Shown here one piece after another: positions 33,911 through 42,125 of a stretch of DNA of 64,000 nucleotides. Below the pieces are notes generated by a model. It had not been told where the DNA came from. It saw only the letters and a list, made by a program, of their open reading frames with translations, and ran no database searches. Within the stretch, counting starts at the first letter, position 1, and each line of letters begins with the position of its first letter. Source of the stretch: DASQUK01 sp963813485 (GTDB lineage: Bacteria > Actinomycetota > Acidimicrobiia > Acidimicrobiales > VFJN01); NCBI GenBank assembly GCA_963813485.1, contig CAWEZE010000001.1, positions 1 to 64,000 of the forward strand, given 5' to 3'. Both the position numbers and the translations under genes were made by a program.

Positions 33911-35701
33911 TGTGGATGGCCTCGGGCGTCAGCGAGGAGGACAAGCTCGACCGCGTCGCCGCCGGCCGGGTCATGCGCCGGACGGCCCAGCTGCTGCGGC
34001 CCCAGGCGGGCCGGGTAGCGGGGGCGTTGGCGATGGTGGTCCTGTGGACCGGCACCGTCCTTGCGGGCCCGCTACCTCGTTCGCTACGGCATCGACCACG
34101 GCATCAACGAGGGCAATGCGGGGGCGCTGAACGCAGCGGCGATCGGCTACGTGGTGGTCGCAGTTCTCGCCTACGTCACGAACCGCATCCAGATCACGCT
34201 CATCAGCCGCGTCGGCGAGGACTTCCTCCGCCGCCTGCGCATCCGCGTTTTCGACCATCTGCAGCGCCTGTCGATGCCGTTCTACGACCGCTCCAAGGCC
34301 GGCGTGCTGGTGTCGCGCATGACGTCCGACGTCGACTCCCTGGCGGAGCTCATCCAGCTCGGACTTGCCATGTTCGTGTCCAACGCGCTGTTGCTGGTGG
34401 TCTCGGTCATCGTGCTGACCACCGTGTCGTGGCAGCTCATGCTCGTGTGCATGGTGGCGGTTCCGCCGGTGATCCTCGCCAGCATCAAGTTCCAGCGCGA
34501 CTCCAACGACGCGTACCTCGACGTGCGCGATCGCATCGGCTCCACCCTCTCGCACCTGCAGGAGGGCATCGCCGGGGTGCGGGTCGTCCAGGCCTTCGCC
34601 CGCGAGGACGTCGAGGTCGGCCGGTTCGAGCAGGGCAACTGGGAGCTCTACGACAGCCACATGCGCTCCGTGGCGATCTCGGCCTGGTATCTGCCGGTCA
34701 TCGAGCTCGCGGGCTGGGGGACCACCGCCCTGGCCCTGGGCGTCGGCGGGTGGTGGGTCCACGAAGGGATGCTGACGGTGGGCACCGTGGCGTTCTTCGT
34801 GCTGACGCTCTCCAACCTGTTCGAGCCGGTGCAGCAGCTGAGCCAGCTCTTCAACATGGTGCAGTCGGCGGGCGCCGGCCTGCACAAGCTGTACGAGCTG
34901 CTCGACACCCCGGTGGACGTTCACGAGCGGCCGGGCGCCGTCGACCTTGCAGGGGCGGGCGACATCGAGGTGGACGGGGTGTCGTTCGCCTACGGAGACG
35001 GCCCGAAGGTGCTGCGGGACGTGTCACTGCGGATCCCGACCGGAACGCGGCTGGCATTGGTGGGACCGACCGGCGCCGGCAAGTCGACGCTGGCCAAGCT
35101 CGTGGCCAGGCTCTACGACCCGACGTCGGGGTCGGTCCGGCTCGGCGGCGTCGACCTGCGTGACGCCACGCTGGCGTCGCTGCGGGGGCGGATCGTGGTG
35201 ATCCCGCAGGAGGGGTTCCTGTTCAACGGCACCATTCGAGACAACGTCCGTCTCGCCCGGGAGGACGCCACCGATGCCGAGGTCGACGACGCCCTGCGGG
35301 CCGTCGGCGCCTACGAGCGCTTTGCGGCCCTGCCCGACGGCCTCGACACCGAGGTGCGGGAGCGGGGCAGCCGGCTGTCGGCGGGGGAGAAGCAGCTGGT
35401 CTCGTTGGCCCGGGCCGCCCTCGCCGACCCGGCCGTGCTGGTGCTGGACGAGGCCACGTCGAGTCTCGACCCCGGAACCGAGGTACTGGTGGAGTCAGCG
35501 GTGGACCGGCTGCTCGAGGGACGGACCGTGGTGGTGATCGCCCACCGGCTGTCGACGTCGGAGCGTGCCGACGTTGTGGGCGTCGTCGACGGCGGCGAGC
35601 TGGTCGAGCTCGGCACGCACGCCGACCTGGTGGCCGCGGGCGGTCGCTATGCCAGCCTGTACGCCACCTGGGTGGCCGGCACCAAAGCACCGGCCGTCTG
35701 A
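33910..35701 (+). CDS. ABC exporter half-transporter B (one frameshift)
   Basis: A ~597-residue partner of the preceding gene. The first ~50 residues (EEDKLDRVAAGRVMRRTAQL through VVLWTGTVLAGP) are in one frame. The frame shifts near 34060 and the rest reads YLVRYGIDHGINEGNAGALN, six membrane helices, then Walker A GPTGAGKST, a signature written RLSAGEKQLVSLA, and Walker B VLVLDEATSSLD with H-loop VVIAHRLST. The signature departs from LSGGQ in this subunit (LSAGE), as in many asymmetric heterodimeric exporters where one ATP site is degenerate. The substrate is unknown. Confidence 0.82.
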
Positions 35702-35722
35702 GTCTTATCGTCGTAGAGGTTT

Positions 35723-35968
35723 CTAGAGCTCGATCGGCACGTCCTTCAGATCCGTCCAGAGCTCGTGCGGGCGGGAGAACCTGCGGTCGGGCAGTCGTTC
35801 GAGGAGCTCGAGGACGGCCGGACGGGCGCCGACGCGCCGAGCGGCCACGAGGAGGTCGGACCGCGTGAGCGGTCCGCCGGCGAAGGCTTCGCCGATGTGA
35901 TCGATCACCTCGACCCTGGTGACCGCGACGTTGACGGTGCTACTGAAAGGGATTGCCTGGCCGGACAT
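35723..35968 (-). CDS. DUF2795-domain protein
   Basis: An 81-residue small protein with a DUF2795-like segment: TRSDLLVAARRVGARPAVLE followed by LLERLPDRRFSRPHELW. The domain is a helical element found in actinobacterial small basic proteins; its function is unknown. GGAGG lies about 5 bases before the ATG at 35968. The upstream 160 bp contain an AT-richer stretch (36050-36085) that could carry the promoter. It runs convergent to the ABC exporter. Confidence 0.75.
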   Translation of the reverse strand: MSGQAIPFSSTVNVAVTRVEVIDHIGEAFAGGPLTRSDLLVAARRVGARPAVLELLERLPDRRFSRPHELWTDLKDVPIEL

Positions 35969-36131
35969 CGTTGTCCTCCGATCACGCCTTGGTGACTTGG
36001 GCCGGACGTGTGTCGGCCCCAGCTGCGGAGACCTTCCGGGCCTCCAAAACGTGACATTACAGTTACATGAAACGCTCGTGCTAGATGTTGGACCGGTTGG
36101 TTCGTGGCTCGGCGCGCTGGCGGCCGGCGGC

Positions 36132-37493
36132 TCACACCGGTACCGAGAGGGTCACCGACTCCTCGGCGGGGTGATACTCGTCGCCTTCGGCCGGTGGCCC
36201 GCCCCGCCTCCGCCGCATCATCGCGTCGATGGCCACGGCGGCCAGGATCACCAGGGCGGGCTCGGCGGGAGCGCGATAGCGAGTCTGGGCGAAGATCGCG
36301 GCAACGGCCATGAGGACGACGGCCGGCACCACCAGGAGCGGGAACACCGGAACCTCGCGGCGGCGTCGCAGCACCACCGCCCCGGCCACTGCGAGGCCGG
36401 CGACGACGTACCAGGAAGCCAGGCCGGCGTAGACGACCCACCGATCCTGGCTGTGGATCAGGTCGTCGTACTCGATCTCCTGGCCGACCCCGTAGACCTT
36501 GAGCGCACGGCCGACCCGCGCCGCCATCACCACGGGCACGCGGCCGGCGTGGTCGTCCATGTAGCGGAACACCTCGCGACGCACCTGGCGTTCCCGCTCC
36601 GAGCCATCGAGCTGGTCCCAGTCGGGCGTTCGGGCCGCGGCCGCCTGGAAGGTCTCGTCGGCGCACTCGTAGTCCTTGTAGCCGATCAGGTCGCCGTAGT
36701 AGGTCGAGTCGCAGTTGGCCGCCGCCATCGCACTGCCGAAGTTGGTGGAGATGTACACCGGCTCGTCGAAGCGGCTCAGGTTGAACGCCACCCAGGGTGC
36801 GAGTGTCGCCAACGCGGTCGCTCCCCCGACCGCCAGCCAGCCGAGCTTGCGGCCGAGCGGCACTGCCTTGGCCAGGACGGCCAGCGGCACCAACAGCAGC
36901 GGCAGCAACAGGATGAGCTCGGGCCGCGACAGGGCCGCCAGCCCGGTGCAGACCCCGAGCAACGCCGCCCGCCTCCCCGTCGGAACGTCCCAGAAGCGGT
37001 ACGCCGCCCACAGAGTCACGCTGACCAGGAAGATCGACATGGTCTCCGACAGGAGCGCGCCGTCGTGCAGCCACATGTTCGGGTAGACCGCGGCGAGAGC
37101 CGCCGCCACCAGACCGCAGCGCGGCCCTGCGACCCGGCGACCCACGAGGCCGCAGAAGACGACCGATCCGGCCCCCAGGACGCACGACCAGAGCATGTGC
37201 GTGACCTGCCACGTCTCGTGGCCGGGGTCGACGACGGACGCGATGGTTAGCCACAGCTCGTAGAGCGGTGGGTGGTCCGCCGCCTGCTCGATGTGACCCA
37301 CGGACGCGGCGAGCGGCTCGATGAAGCCCCTGCCCGCCGCGATCAGGTCGGCGCCGGCGCTGTAGTAGTAGGAGTCGCCGGCGAGGGGCACGACGCTGCG
37401 TCGGAACGCCAGCACGTACCCGACCCGCAGCGCGAACCCGGCCAGGCCCAGGAGGGCCAAGGTCAGCTCGAACCCCCACCGGCGCCGTGGCAC
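36132..37493 (-). CDS. ArnT/PMT-type glycosyltransferase-like membrane protein
   Basis: A 453-residue polytopic membrane protein with about nine to eleven hydrophobic segments. The first loop has AGDSYYYSAGADLIAAGRGF, a glycosyltransferase-39/87-like acidic motif, and AADHPPLYELWLTIASVVDP, the 'HPPLY' pattern of GT39/ArnT-like proteins. A large extracytoplasmic segment (about 240-330) has two Cys (ANCDST, YECADE) that could form a disulfide. Members move a sugar from a polyprenyl carrier to protein, lipid A or cell-wall glycans. The acceptor is unknown. GTG start at 37493; divergent from the suf operon. Confidence 0.78.
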   Translation of the reverse strand: MPRRRWGFELTLALLGLAGFALRVGYVLAFRRSVVPLAGDSYYYSAGADLIAAGRGFIEPLAASVGHIEQAADHPPLYELWLTIASVVDPGHETWQVTHMLWSCVLGAGSVVFCGLVGRRVAGPRCGLVAAALAAVYPNMWLHDGALLSETMSIFLVSVTLWAAYRFWDVPTGRRAALLGVCTGLAALSRPELILLLPLLLVPLAVLAKAVPLGRKLGWLAVGGATALATLAPWVAFNLSRFDEPVYISTNFGSAMAAANCDSTYYGDLIGYKDYECADETFQAAAARTPDWDQLDGSERERQVRREVFRYMDDHAGRVPVVMAARVGRALKVYGVGQEIEYDDLIHSQDRWVVYAGLASWYVVAGLAVAGAVVLRRRREVPVFPLLVVPAVVLMAVAAIFAQTRYRAPAEPALVILAAVAIDAMMRRRRGGPPAEGDEYHPAEESVTLSVPV

Positions 37494-37544
37494 GGAGCCG
37501 CATCGTAGGTGCTGACCCGGTGTGGAGGCCCGGACGGGGATTGC

Positions 37545-37565
37545 TACTATCCACGTAGGAGAAAT
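37545..37565 (+). promoter_or_regulatory. sufB promoter -10 box with overlapping palindromic operator
   Basis: TGC-TACTAT (TACTAT at 37545-37550) is an extended -10 box. The symmetric element CTAC-N7-GTAGG (37544-37559) begins within it and continues into TAGGAGAAAT. The 19-mer at 37547-37565 is matched at 15 of 19 positions upstream of the second suf operon (61330-61348), and the CTAC-N7-GTAGG symmetry recurs upstream of the TSUP gene (63616-63632). A repressor sitting here would block RNA polymerase. The regulator is not in the window. Confidence 0.5.
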
Positions 37566-37600
37566 TCACGCGACCACCGCGGTCCAAGAAGGGGACGCAC

Positions 37601-38998
37601 ATGGCAGTCGCCGATCTCGACCTAGGGCGTTACAAGCTTGGCTGGTCGGATGACGAGGACTACGTCTTCAAGCCCAAGAAGGGCCTGAACGAGGAGATCG
37701 TCCGCGAGATGTCGTGGATGAAGGGCGAGCCCGACTGGATGCTCAACTACCGCCTCGCATCGCTCCGCCACTTCGAGAAGCGACCCATGCCGACCTGGGG
37801 CGGAGACATGTCGGAGATCTACATCGACGACATCTACTACTACGTCAAGCCCACCAGTGCGCAGGTCGACGAGTGGGACGAGCTGCCCGACTCGATCAAG
37901 AACACCTACGAGAAGTTGGGCATCCCCGAGGCCGAGCGCAAGTACCTGGCCGGTGTTACCGCCCAGTACGAAAGCGAGGTCGTCTTCCACCGCAACCGGG
38001 AGGACCTCGAGCGCCAAGGCGTCATCTTCTGCGACATGGACACGGCCCTGCGCGAGTACCCCGAGATCGTCAAGCAGTACTTCGGCACGATCATCCCCAA
38101 GAACGACAACAAGTTCGCCGCGCTGAACTCGTCGGTCTGGTCGGGCGGCTCGTTCATCTACGTGCCGCCGGGCGTCGAGGTGGAGATGCCGCTGCAGGCC
38201 TACTTCCGCATCAACGCGGAGAACATGGGCCAGTTCGAGCGCACGCTGATCATCGCCGACGAGGGCGCCAAGGTGCACTACATCGAGGGCTGCTCGGCCC
38301 CGGTGTACACCACCGACTCGCTGCACTCCGCCGTGGTCGAGATCGTGGTCAAGCCGAGCGCCCGGGTGACCTACACGACCATCCAGAACTGGTCGAACAA
38401 CGTCTTCAACCTGGTCACCAAGCGCGCCCGCGTGGAGGCGGAGGGCCACATGGAGTGGATCGACGGCAACATCGGGTCCCGCCTCACGATGAAGTACCCG
38501 GCCGTGTACATGGTCGGTCCGAAGGCGACCGGCGAGGTGCTGTCGGTGGCCTACGCCGGGCCCGGCCAGCACCAGGACGCCGGAGCCAAGATGGTGCACG
38601 CCGCGCCCGAGACCACGTCCAAGATCGTGTCCAAGTCGATCTCCAAGGACGGTGGCCGCACGTCGTACCGCGGCCTCGTCCGGGTCGAGGACGACGCCTT
38701 CGGCTGCAAGAGCCACGTGCAGTGCGACGCGCTCATCCTCGACGAGGACTCGGTGAGCGACACCTTCCCCTACATGGAGGTGGGTGCCCGCGACGCCCAG
38801 ATCGGCCACGAGGCCACCGTGTCCAAGGTCGCCGACGAGCAGCTCTTCTACCTGATGAGCCGGGGGCTCTCCGAGGAGCAGGCCATGAGCATGGTGGTCA
38901 ACGGCTTCATCGAGCCGGTCACCCGCACCCTGCCCATGGAGTATGCGGTCGAGTGGAGCCGCCTGATCGAGCTCCAGATGGAAGGGTCGGTCGGCTGA
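37601..38998 (+). CDS. sufB: Fe-S cluster assembly scaffold subunit SufB
   Basis: A 465-residue SufB. It carries RYKLGWSDDEDYVFKPKKGL, WMLNYRLASLRHFEKRPMP, the long right-handed beta-helix with VWSGGSFIYVPPGVEVEMPL and EGCSAPVYTTDSLHSAVVEI, and the C-terminal SHVQCDALILDEDSVSDTFP with GHEATVSKVADEQLFYLMSR. The EGCSAP and QCDA cysteines are conserved SufB positions; the latter region interacts with SufC/SufD. It assembles [4Fe-4S] clusters with SufC and SufD. Its last codons (EGSVG) and stop lie inside a hairpin repeat. First gene of suf operon 1. Confidence 0.96.
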   Translation: MAVADLDLGRYKLGWSDDEDYVFKPKKGLNEEIVREMSWMKGEPDWMLNYRLASLRHFEKRPMPTWGGDMSEIYIDDIYYYVKPTSAQVDEWDELPDSIKNTYEKLGIPEAERKYLAGVTAQYESEVVFHRNREDLERQGVIFCDMDTALREYPEIVKQYFGTIIPKNDNKFAALNSSVWSGGSFIYVPPGVEVEMPLQAYFRINAENMGQFERTLIIADEGAKVHYIEGCSAPVYTTDSLHSAVVEIVVKPSARVTYTTIQNWSNNVFNLVTKRARVEAEGHMEWIDGNIGSRLTMKYPAVYMVGPKATGEVLSVAYAGPGQHQDAGAKMVHAAPETTSKIVSKSISKDGGRTSYRGLVRVEDDAFGCKSHVQCDALILDEDSVSDTFPYMEVGARDAQIGHEATVSKVADEQLFYLMSRGLSEEQAMSMVVNGFIEPVTRTLPMEYAVEWSRLIELQMEGSVG

Positions 38999-39118
38999 AA
39001 GCCGACCGACGCCATCACGGGGTGGCGGGTGGGGGTCGGGCCGGAGGGTCGGTCGGCTGAAAGCCGACCGACGCCGCCACGGGGTGGCGGGTGGGGGTCG
39101 GGCCGGAGGGTCGGTCGG
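38984..39118 (+). repeat. 62-bp tandem repeat with perfect 11-bp hairpins
   Basis: Two copies of a 62-bp unit (38984-39045 and 39046-39107) differ at only two positions, and a partial third copy ends at 39118. Each full unit carries GTCGGTCGGCT-GAA-AGCCGACCGAC, an 11-bp perfect stem with a GAA triloop (38986-39010 and 39048-39072). The sufB stop codon overlaps the loop of the first hairpin. No T-run follows, so a classical intrinsic terminator is not shown; the hairpins could stabilise the sufB mRNA end or reduce read-through. Confidence 0.85.
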
Positions 39119-39213
39119 TTAGGCAATCACCCCACGCGTCCTGTTCGCGAGATTGGCTGTTGGGGTGGCCATCCCCGCGAAGAAAACGCGGCGGTAGCTG
39201 GCACAATGTGCCT

Positions 39214-39573
39214 GTGCCGATGCGTCAGGACTGCAAGCATTTCGAGTCACGCACATACCGCAACGGGGAAACCGTGCGGAAGTGCAACCTCGATCTGGCG
39301 CCCGAGGCCCCGTGGCGGTGCCCGGAGAACTGCCCGGCCTACGAGCGGCGGATGGCCGACGTCAACTGGGCGCACGGGTCGCTGGTCACCCCGAGAACGC
39401 CCGACGAGCCGCTCGACGCGCTCGACCGCGCCGACGGCTCGGTGGCCCGCCTGCTCGACGAGGCCGAGGAGATCGTCAACGCCGCCGGCCCAGAGATCAT
39501 GGCCGAGGTCCAAGCCGAGCAGTTCCGCGAGGAGGAACCCCGCTGGCGCCGCTGGTTCCGCCGCAAGTCATGA
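39214..39573 (+). CDS. Small Cys-rich protein in suf operon
   Basis: A 119-residue protein. The N-terminal half has four Cys in RQDCKHFESRTY, VRKCNLDLAPE and WRCPENCPAYERR, a C-x~20-C-x~12-C-x3-C arrangement able to hold zinc or an Fe-S cluster. The C-terminal half is helical and acidic/Arg-rich (EEIVNAAGPEIMAEVQAEQF, RWRRWFRRK). It sits between sufB and sufD, so a role in cluster assembly or metal handling is likely but unproven. GTG 39214 or ATG 39220 both fit. I do not recognise a named family. Confidence 0.7.
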   Translation: MPMRQDCKHFESRTYRNGETVRKCNLDLAPEAPWRCPENCPAYERRMADVNWAHGSLVTPRTPDEPLDALDRADGSVARLLDEAEEIVNAAGPEIMAEVQAEQFREEEPRWRRWFRRKS

Positions 39574-39647
39574 CCTCGGGTGCCCGGTAGGCTCGGATCC
39601 TCCTGACCGCGGCGCCCACTCCGGGCGACCTGCGAAAGGACTGGACG

Positions 39648-40931
39648 CTGAGCACCTTCACCCCTGACGCGAGCGCCGCGCTCGACGGCCCCGACTGGCT
39701 GCGCCGACGGCGCGCCGCGGCGGCCGCGGGGTTCGCAGGCGCCAGCCTGCCCACCACGGAGGAAGAGGTGTGGCGCTACAGCCGCATCGACGATCTCGAC
39801 CTCGACGACTTCCAGCTGGCGTCCGGCAGGGCCGCCGCTGGCGCCGCTGGGGCGACCGGGGTCCCCGAACTCCTGGGCCCGCTGCTCGACGCCACGCCGG
39901 CGCGGGCGGCCCTGGTCGTCGCCCGCAACGGGCGGGTCATCCACGCGGAGGTGCGCGACGACCTGGCCGCCATGGGCATGCGAGCCGAGCGGACCGGCGA
40001 GGGCGATGCCGATGTGCTCGGCGCCGCCATCGACCAGGCACCCGACGTCTTTCTCGGCTTCAACGACGCCTTCGTGGGTGACCCCGTGGTCGTGCGCGTG
40101 CCCGCGGGTGTAACTGTCGACGCGCCGGTCGTGGTTGCCCATGTCACCGAGGGCGACGGTTGCGCCGCCTTCCCTCGCCTGGTGGTCGACGCGGGGGATG
40201 ACAGCGAGGTGTCCGTCCTGGAGATCCAGCTGTCGGGACCGGAGCCGAGCCTGGTCGTGCCCGTCACCGAGATCGTGGTCGGGCGCGCTGCCCGGGTGGG
40301 CCACCTGACGGTGCAGCAACTCGGGCTCGCCAGCTGGCAGCTCGGGCTACAGGTGGCCAGCGTCGAGGCCGAGGCCAGCCTGCGGACCACGACCGTCGGC
40401 TTCGGCGGCGACTACACCCGTCTGCGTACCGATTGCCGCATGGTGGGACGGGGCGCGACCGGCGAGCTCGACGCGGTGTACTTCGGCGAGGGCGACCAGA
40501 CCCTCGACTTCCGCACCTTCCAGGATCACATCGCCCCCGACTGCACGTCGAACCTGCTGTTCAAGGGTGCGGTCGGTGGTCGGTCGCGGTCCGTCTACAC
40601 CGGGATGATCCGAGTGGGGAAGCAGGCCCGGGGCACCAACGCCTTCCAGACCAACCGGAACGTCAAGCTGTCCGACGGGGCCTGGGCCGAGTCGGTGCCC
40701 AACCTGATGATCGAGAACAACGACGTGCGCTGCAGCCACGCGTCCGCGGTCGGTCCCATCGACGAGGAGCAGCGCTTCTACCTCGAGAGCCGGGGGCTCC
40801 CCACCGACGAGGCCGAGCGGCTGATCGTCAGCGGGTTCTTCGACGAGGTCCTGGGCCGGGCACCGGTTCCGGCGGTGGTGCCGCTGCTGCGTTCCACGGT
40901 CGCCGCCAAGTTCGAGAGGCGCGAGGCGTGA
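39648..40931 (+). CDS. sufD: Fe-S cluster assembly subunit SufD, apparent CTG start
   Basis: A 427-residue SufD. The natural N-terminus STFTPDASAALDGPDWLRRR and the conserved TEEEVWRYSRIDDLDLDDFQ are in one open frame, but the only start before that point is CTG at 39648, with AAAGGA 7 bases upstream. The standard alternative, GTG at 39768, would begin within the conserved WRYSRID motif. The beta-helix core includes ELDAVYFGEGDQTLDFRTFQ and DHIAPDCTSNLLFKGAV, ending with NDVRCSHASAVGPIDEEQRF. It pairs with SufB and SufC. Its stop overlaps the Rieske start by 1 bp. Confidence 0.93.
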   Translation: MSTFTPDASAALDGPDWLRRRRAAAAAGFAGASLPTTEEEVWRYSRIDDLDLDDFQLASGRAAAGAAGATGVPELLGPLLDATPARAALVVARNGRVIHAEVRDDLAAMGMRAERTGEGDADVLGAAIDQAPDVFLGFNDAFVGDPVVVRVPAGVTVDAPVVVAHVTEGDGCAAFPRLVVDAGDDSEVSVLEIQLSGPEPSLVVPVTEIVVGRAARVGHLTVQQLGLASWQLGLQVASVEAEASLRTTTVGFGGDYTRLRTDCRMVGRGATGELDAVYFGEGDQTLDFRTFQDHIAPDCTSNLLFKGAVGGRSRSVYTGMIRVGKQARGTNAFQTNRNVKLSDGAWAESVPNLMIENNDVRCSHASAVGPIDEEQRFYLESRGLPTDEAERLIVSGFFDEVLGRAPVPAVVPLLRSTVAAKFERREA

Positions 40932-41260
40932 TGCCCGAGCACGCGATCAGGCAACGGCTCTGCCGCCTCGACGAGCTCGAGTCGGGCGAGGCCCGCCGGT
41001 TCGAGATCGGTAAGCGGCGCATCGCCGTCGTGCGGATCGGTGACGATGTCTATGCCATCGGCGACCGCTGTACGCATCAGGACATCTCGCTCGCCGAGGG
41101 CGAGGTGCACCCCGAGGAGCGGACGATCGAGTGTTGGAAGCACGGCAGCGAGTTCTCGCTCGAGACCGGCGAGCCCCTCAGCCTGCCTGCCACGAGGCCC
41201 GAGCCCGTCTACGACGTGCGGGTCGAGGACGGCGACATCGTGCTGGTAGTCGACGAATGA
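40931..41260 (+). CDS. Rieske [2Fe-2S] ferredoxin-like protein
   Basis: A 109-residue small Rieske protein. The cluster motifs are CTHQD (C-x-H) and CWKHG (C-x2-H), spaced as in NirD/BphF-type Rieske proteins, within a beta sandwich (RRFEIGKRRIAVVRIGDDVY, IGDRCTHQDISLAEGEV, VYDVRVEDGDIVLVV). In actinobacterial suf operons such a protein follows sufD and may deliver electrons for cluster assembly. Both its ends overlap neighbours: TGATG with sufD and ATGA with sufC. Confidence 0.9.
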   Translation: MPEHAIRQRLCRLDELESGEARRFEIGKRRIAVVRIGDDVYAIGDRCTHQDISLAEGEVHPEERTIECWKHGSEFSLETGEPLSLPATRPEPVYDVRVEDGDIVLVVDE

Positions 41261-42117
41261 GTAGCGCTCCCAAGGTCGGGCACGTGCTCGAGATCTCCGG
41301 CCTGCGGGCGGGCGTGTCGGGCAAGGAGATCCTGCGCGGCATCGACCTGACCGTGCGGTCCGGCGAGGTTCACGCCGTCATGGGGCCCAACGGGTCGGGA
41401 AAGTCAACCCTCGCCCACGTGTTGATGGGTCGGCCCGGCTACGAGGTGCTCGGCGGGTCCGTCACGCTCGACGGCGCCGACCTGCTGAGCCTCGAGCCTT
41501 GGCAGCGTGCGCAGGCGGGGCTGTTCCTGGCGCTGCAGTATCCGACCGAGGTGCCGGGCGTGTCCCTGCATGCACTGCTCGAGTCCGCGGCGCGGGCCGG
41601 CGGGCGCGACGCCGCGGCCGTGGACGCCGACATCCGAGCCGAGGCGCAGCGCCTGGTCCTCGATCCCCGGCTCATCGATCGCCCGTTGAACGTCGACCTG
41701 TCGGGCGGCGAGAAGAAGAAGAACGAGACGTTGCAGCTTGGTGTGCTGCGCCCGTCCATCGCCGTGCTCGACGAGCTCGATTCCGGCCTGGACATCGACG
41801 CACTGCGGGCCTGCGCCCGCCGCGTCGAGGCCGCGACCAACGATGTCGGACTCGGCGTGCTCGCCATCACGCACTACAGCCGGCTGCTGCACGAGCTCCG
41901 GGCCGACCGGGTGCACGTCCTCGCCAAGGGCCAGATCGTCCGCTCGGGGGGCCCCGAACTGTCGGAGGAGGTCGAGGACCGGGGCTACACGGGGATGCTC
42001 GGCGCCGAGCTGGCGGGCGAGGACGACGAGGGGCAACCCGTCTCGATCCGCCCGGCCATCGAGGACCCCTTTGGGGGCCCGGGCGGCGACGACCCGTTCG
42101 CCGACCCCCTCGCCTGA
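41257..42117 (+). CDS. sufC: SUF ATPase SufC (operon 1 copy)
   Basis: A 286-residue SufC. Walker A is GPNGSGKSTL, the Q-loop region is FLALQYPTEVPGVSL, the signature is VDLSGGEKKKNETLQL, Walker B is IAVLDELDSGLDID, and the H-loop is TITHY-like (LAITHYSRLLHEL). It drives cluster transfer in the SufBCD complex. A ~35-residue Asp/Gly/Pro-rich C-terminal tail (ending DDPFADPLA) is longer than usual. Final gene of suf operon 1, overlapping the Rieske gene by 4 bp. A second sufC lies at 60561. Confidence 0.94.
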   Translation: MSSAPKVGHVLEISGLRAGVSGKEILRGIDLTVRSGEVHAVMGPNGSGKSTLAHVLMGRPGYEVLGGSVTLDGADLLSLEPWQRAQAGLFLALQYPTEVPGVSLHALLESAARAGGRDAAAVDADIRAEAQRLVLDPRLIDRPLNVDLSGGEKKKNETLQLGVLRPSIAVLDELDSGLDIDALRACARRVEAATNDVGLGVLAITHYSRLLHELRADRVHVLAKGQIVRSGGPELSEEVEDRGYTGMLGAELAGEDDEGQPVSIRPAIEDPFGGPGGDDPFADPLA

Positions 42118-42125
42118 CGCCGGCG

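Noticed and set aside
38986..39072. Intrinsic terminators after sufB
   Set aside because: Perfect stems are present but no T-tract follows either one, and downstream suf genes are on the same strand; read-through is likely.
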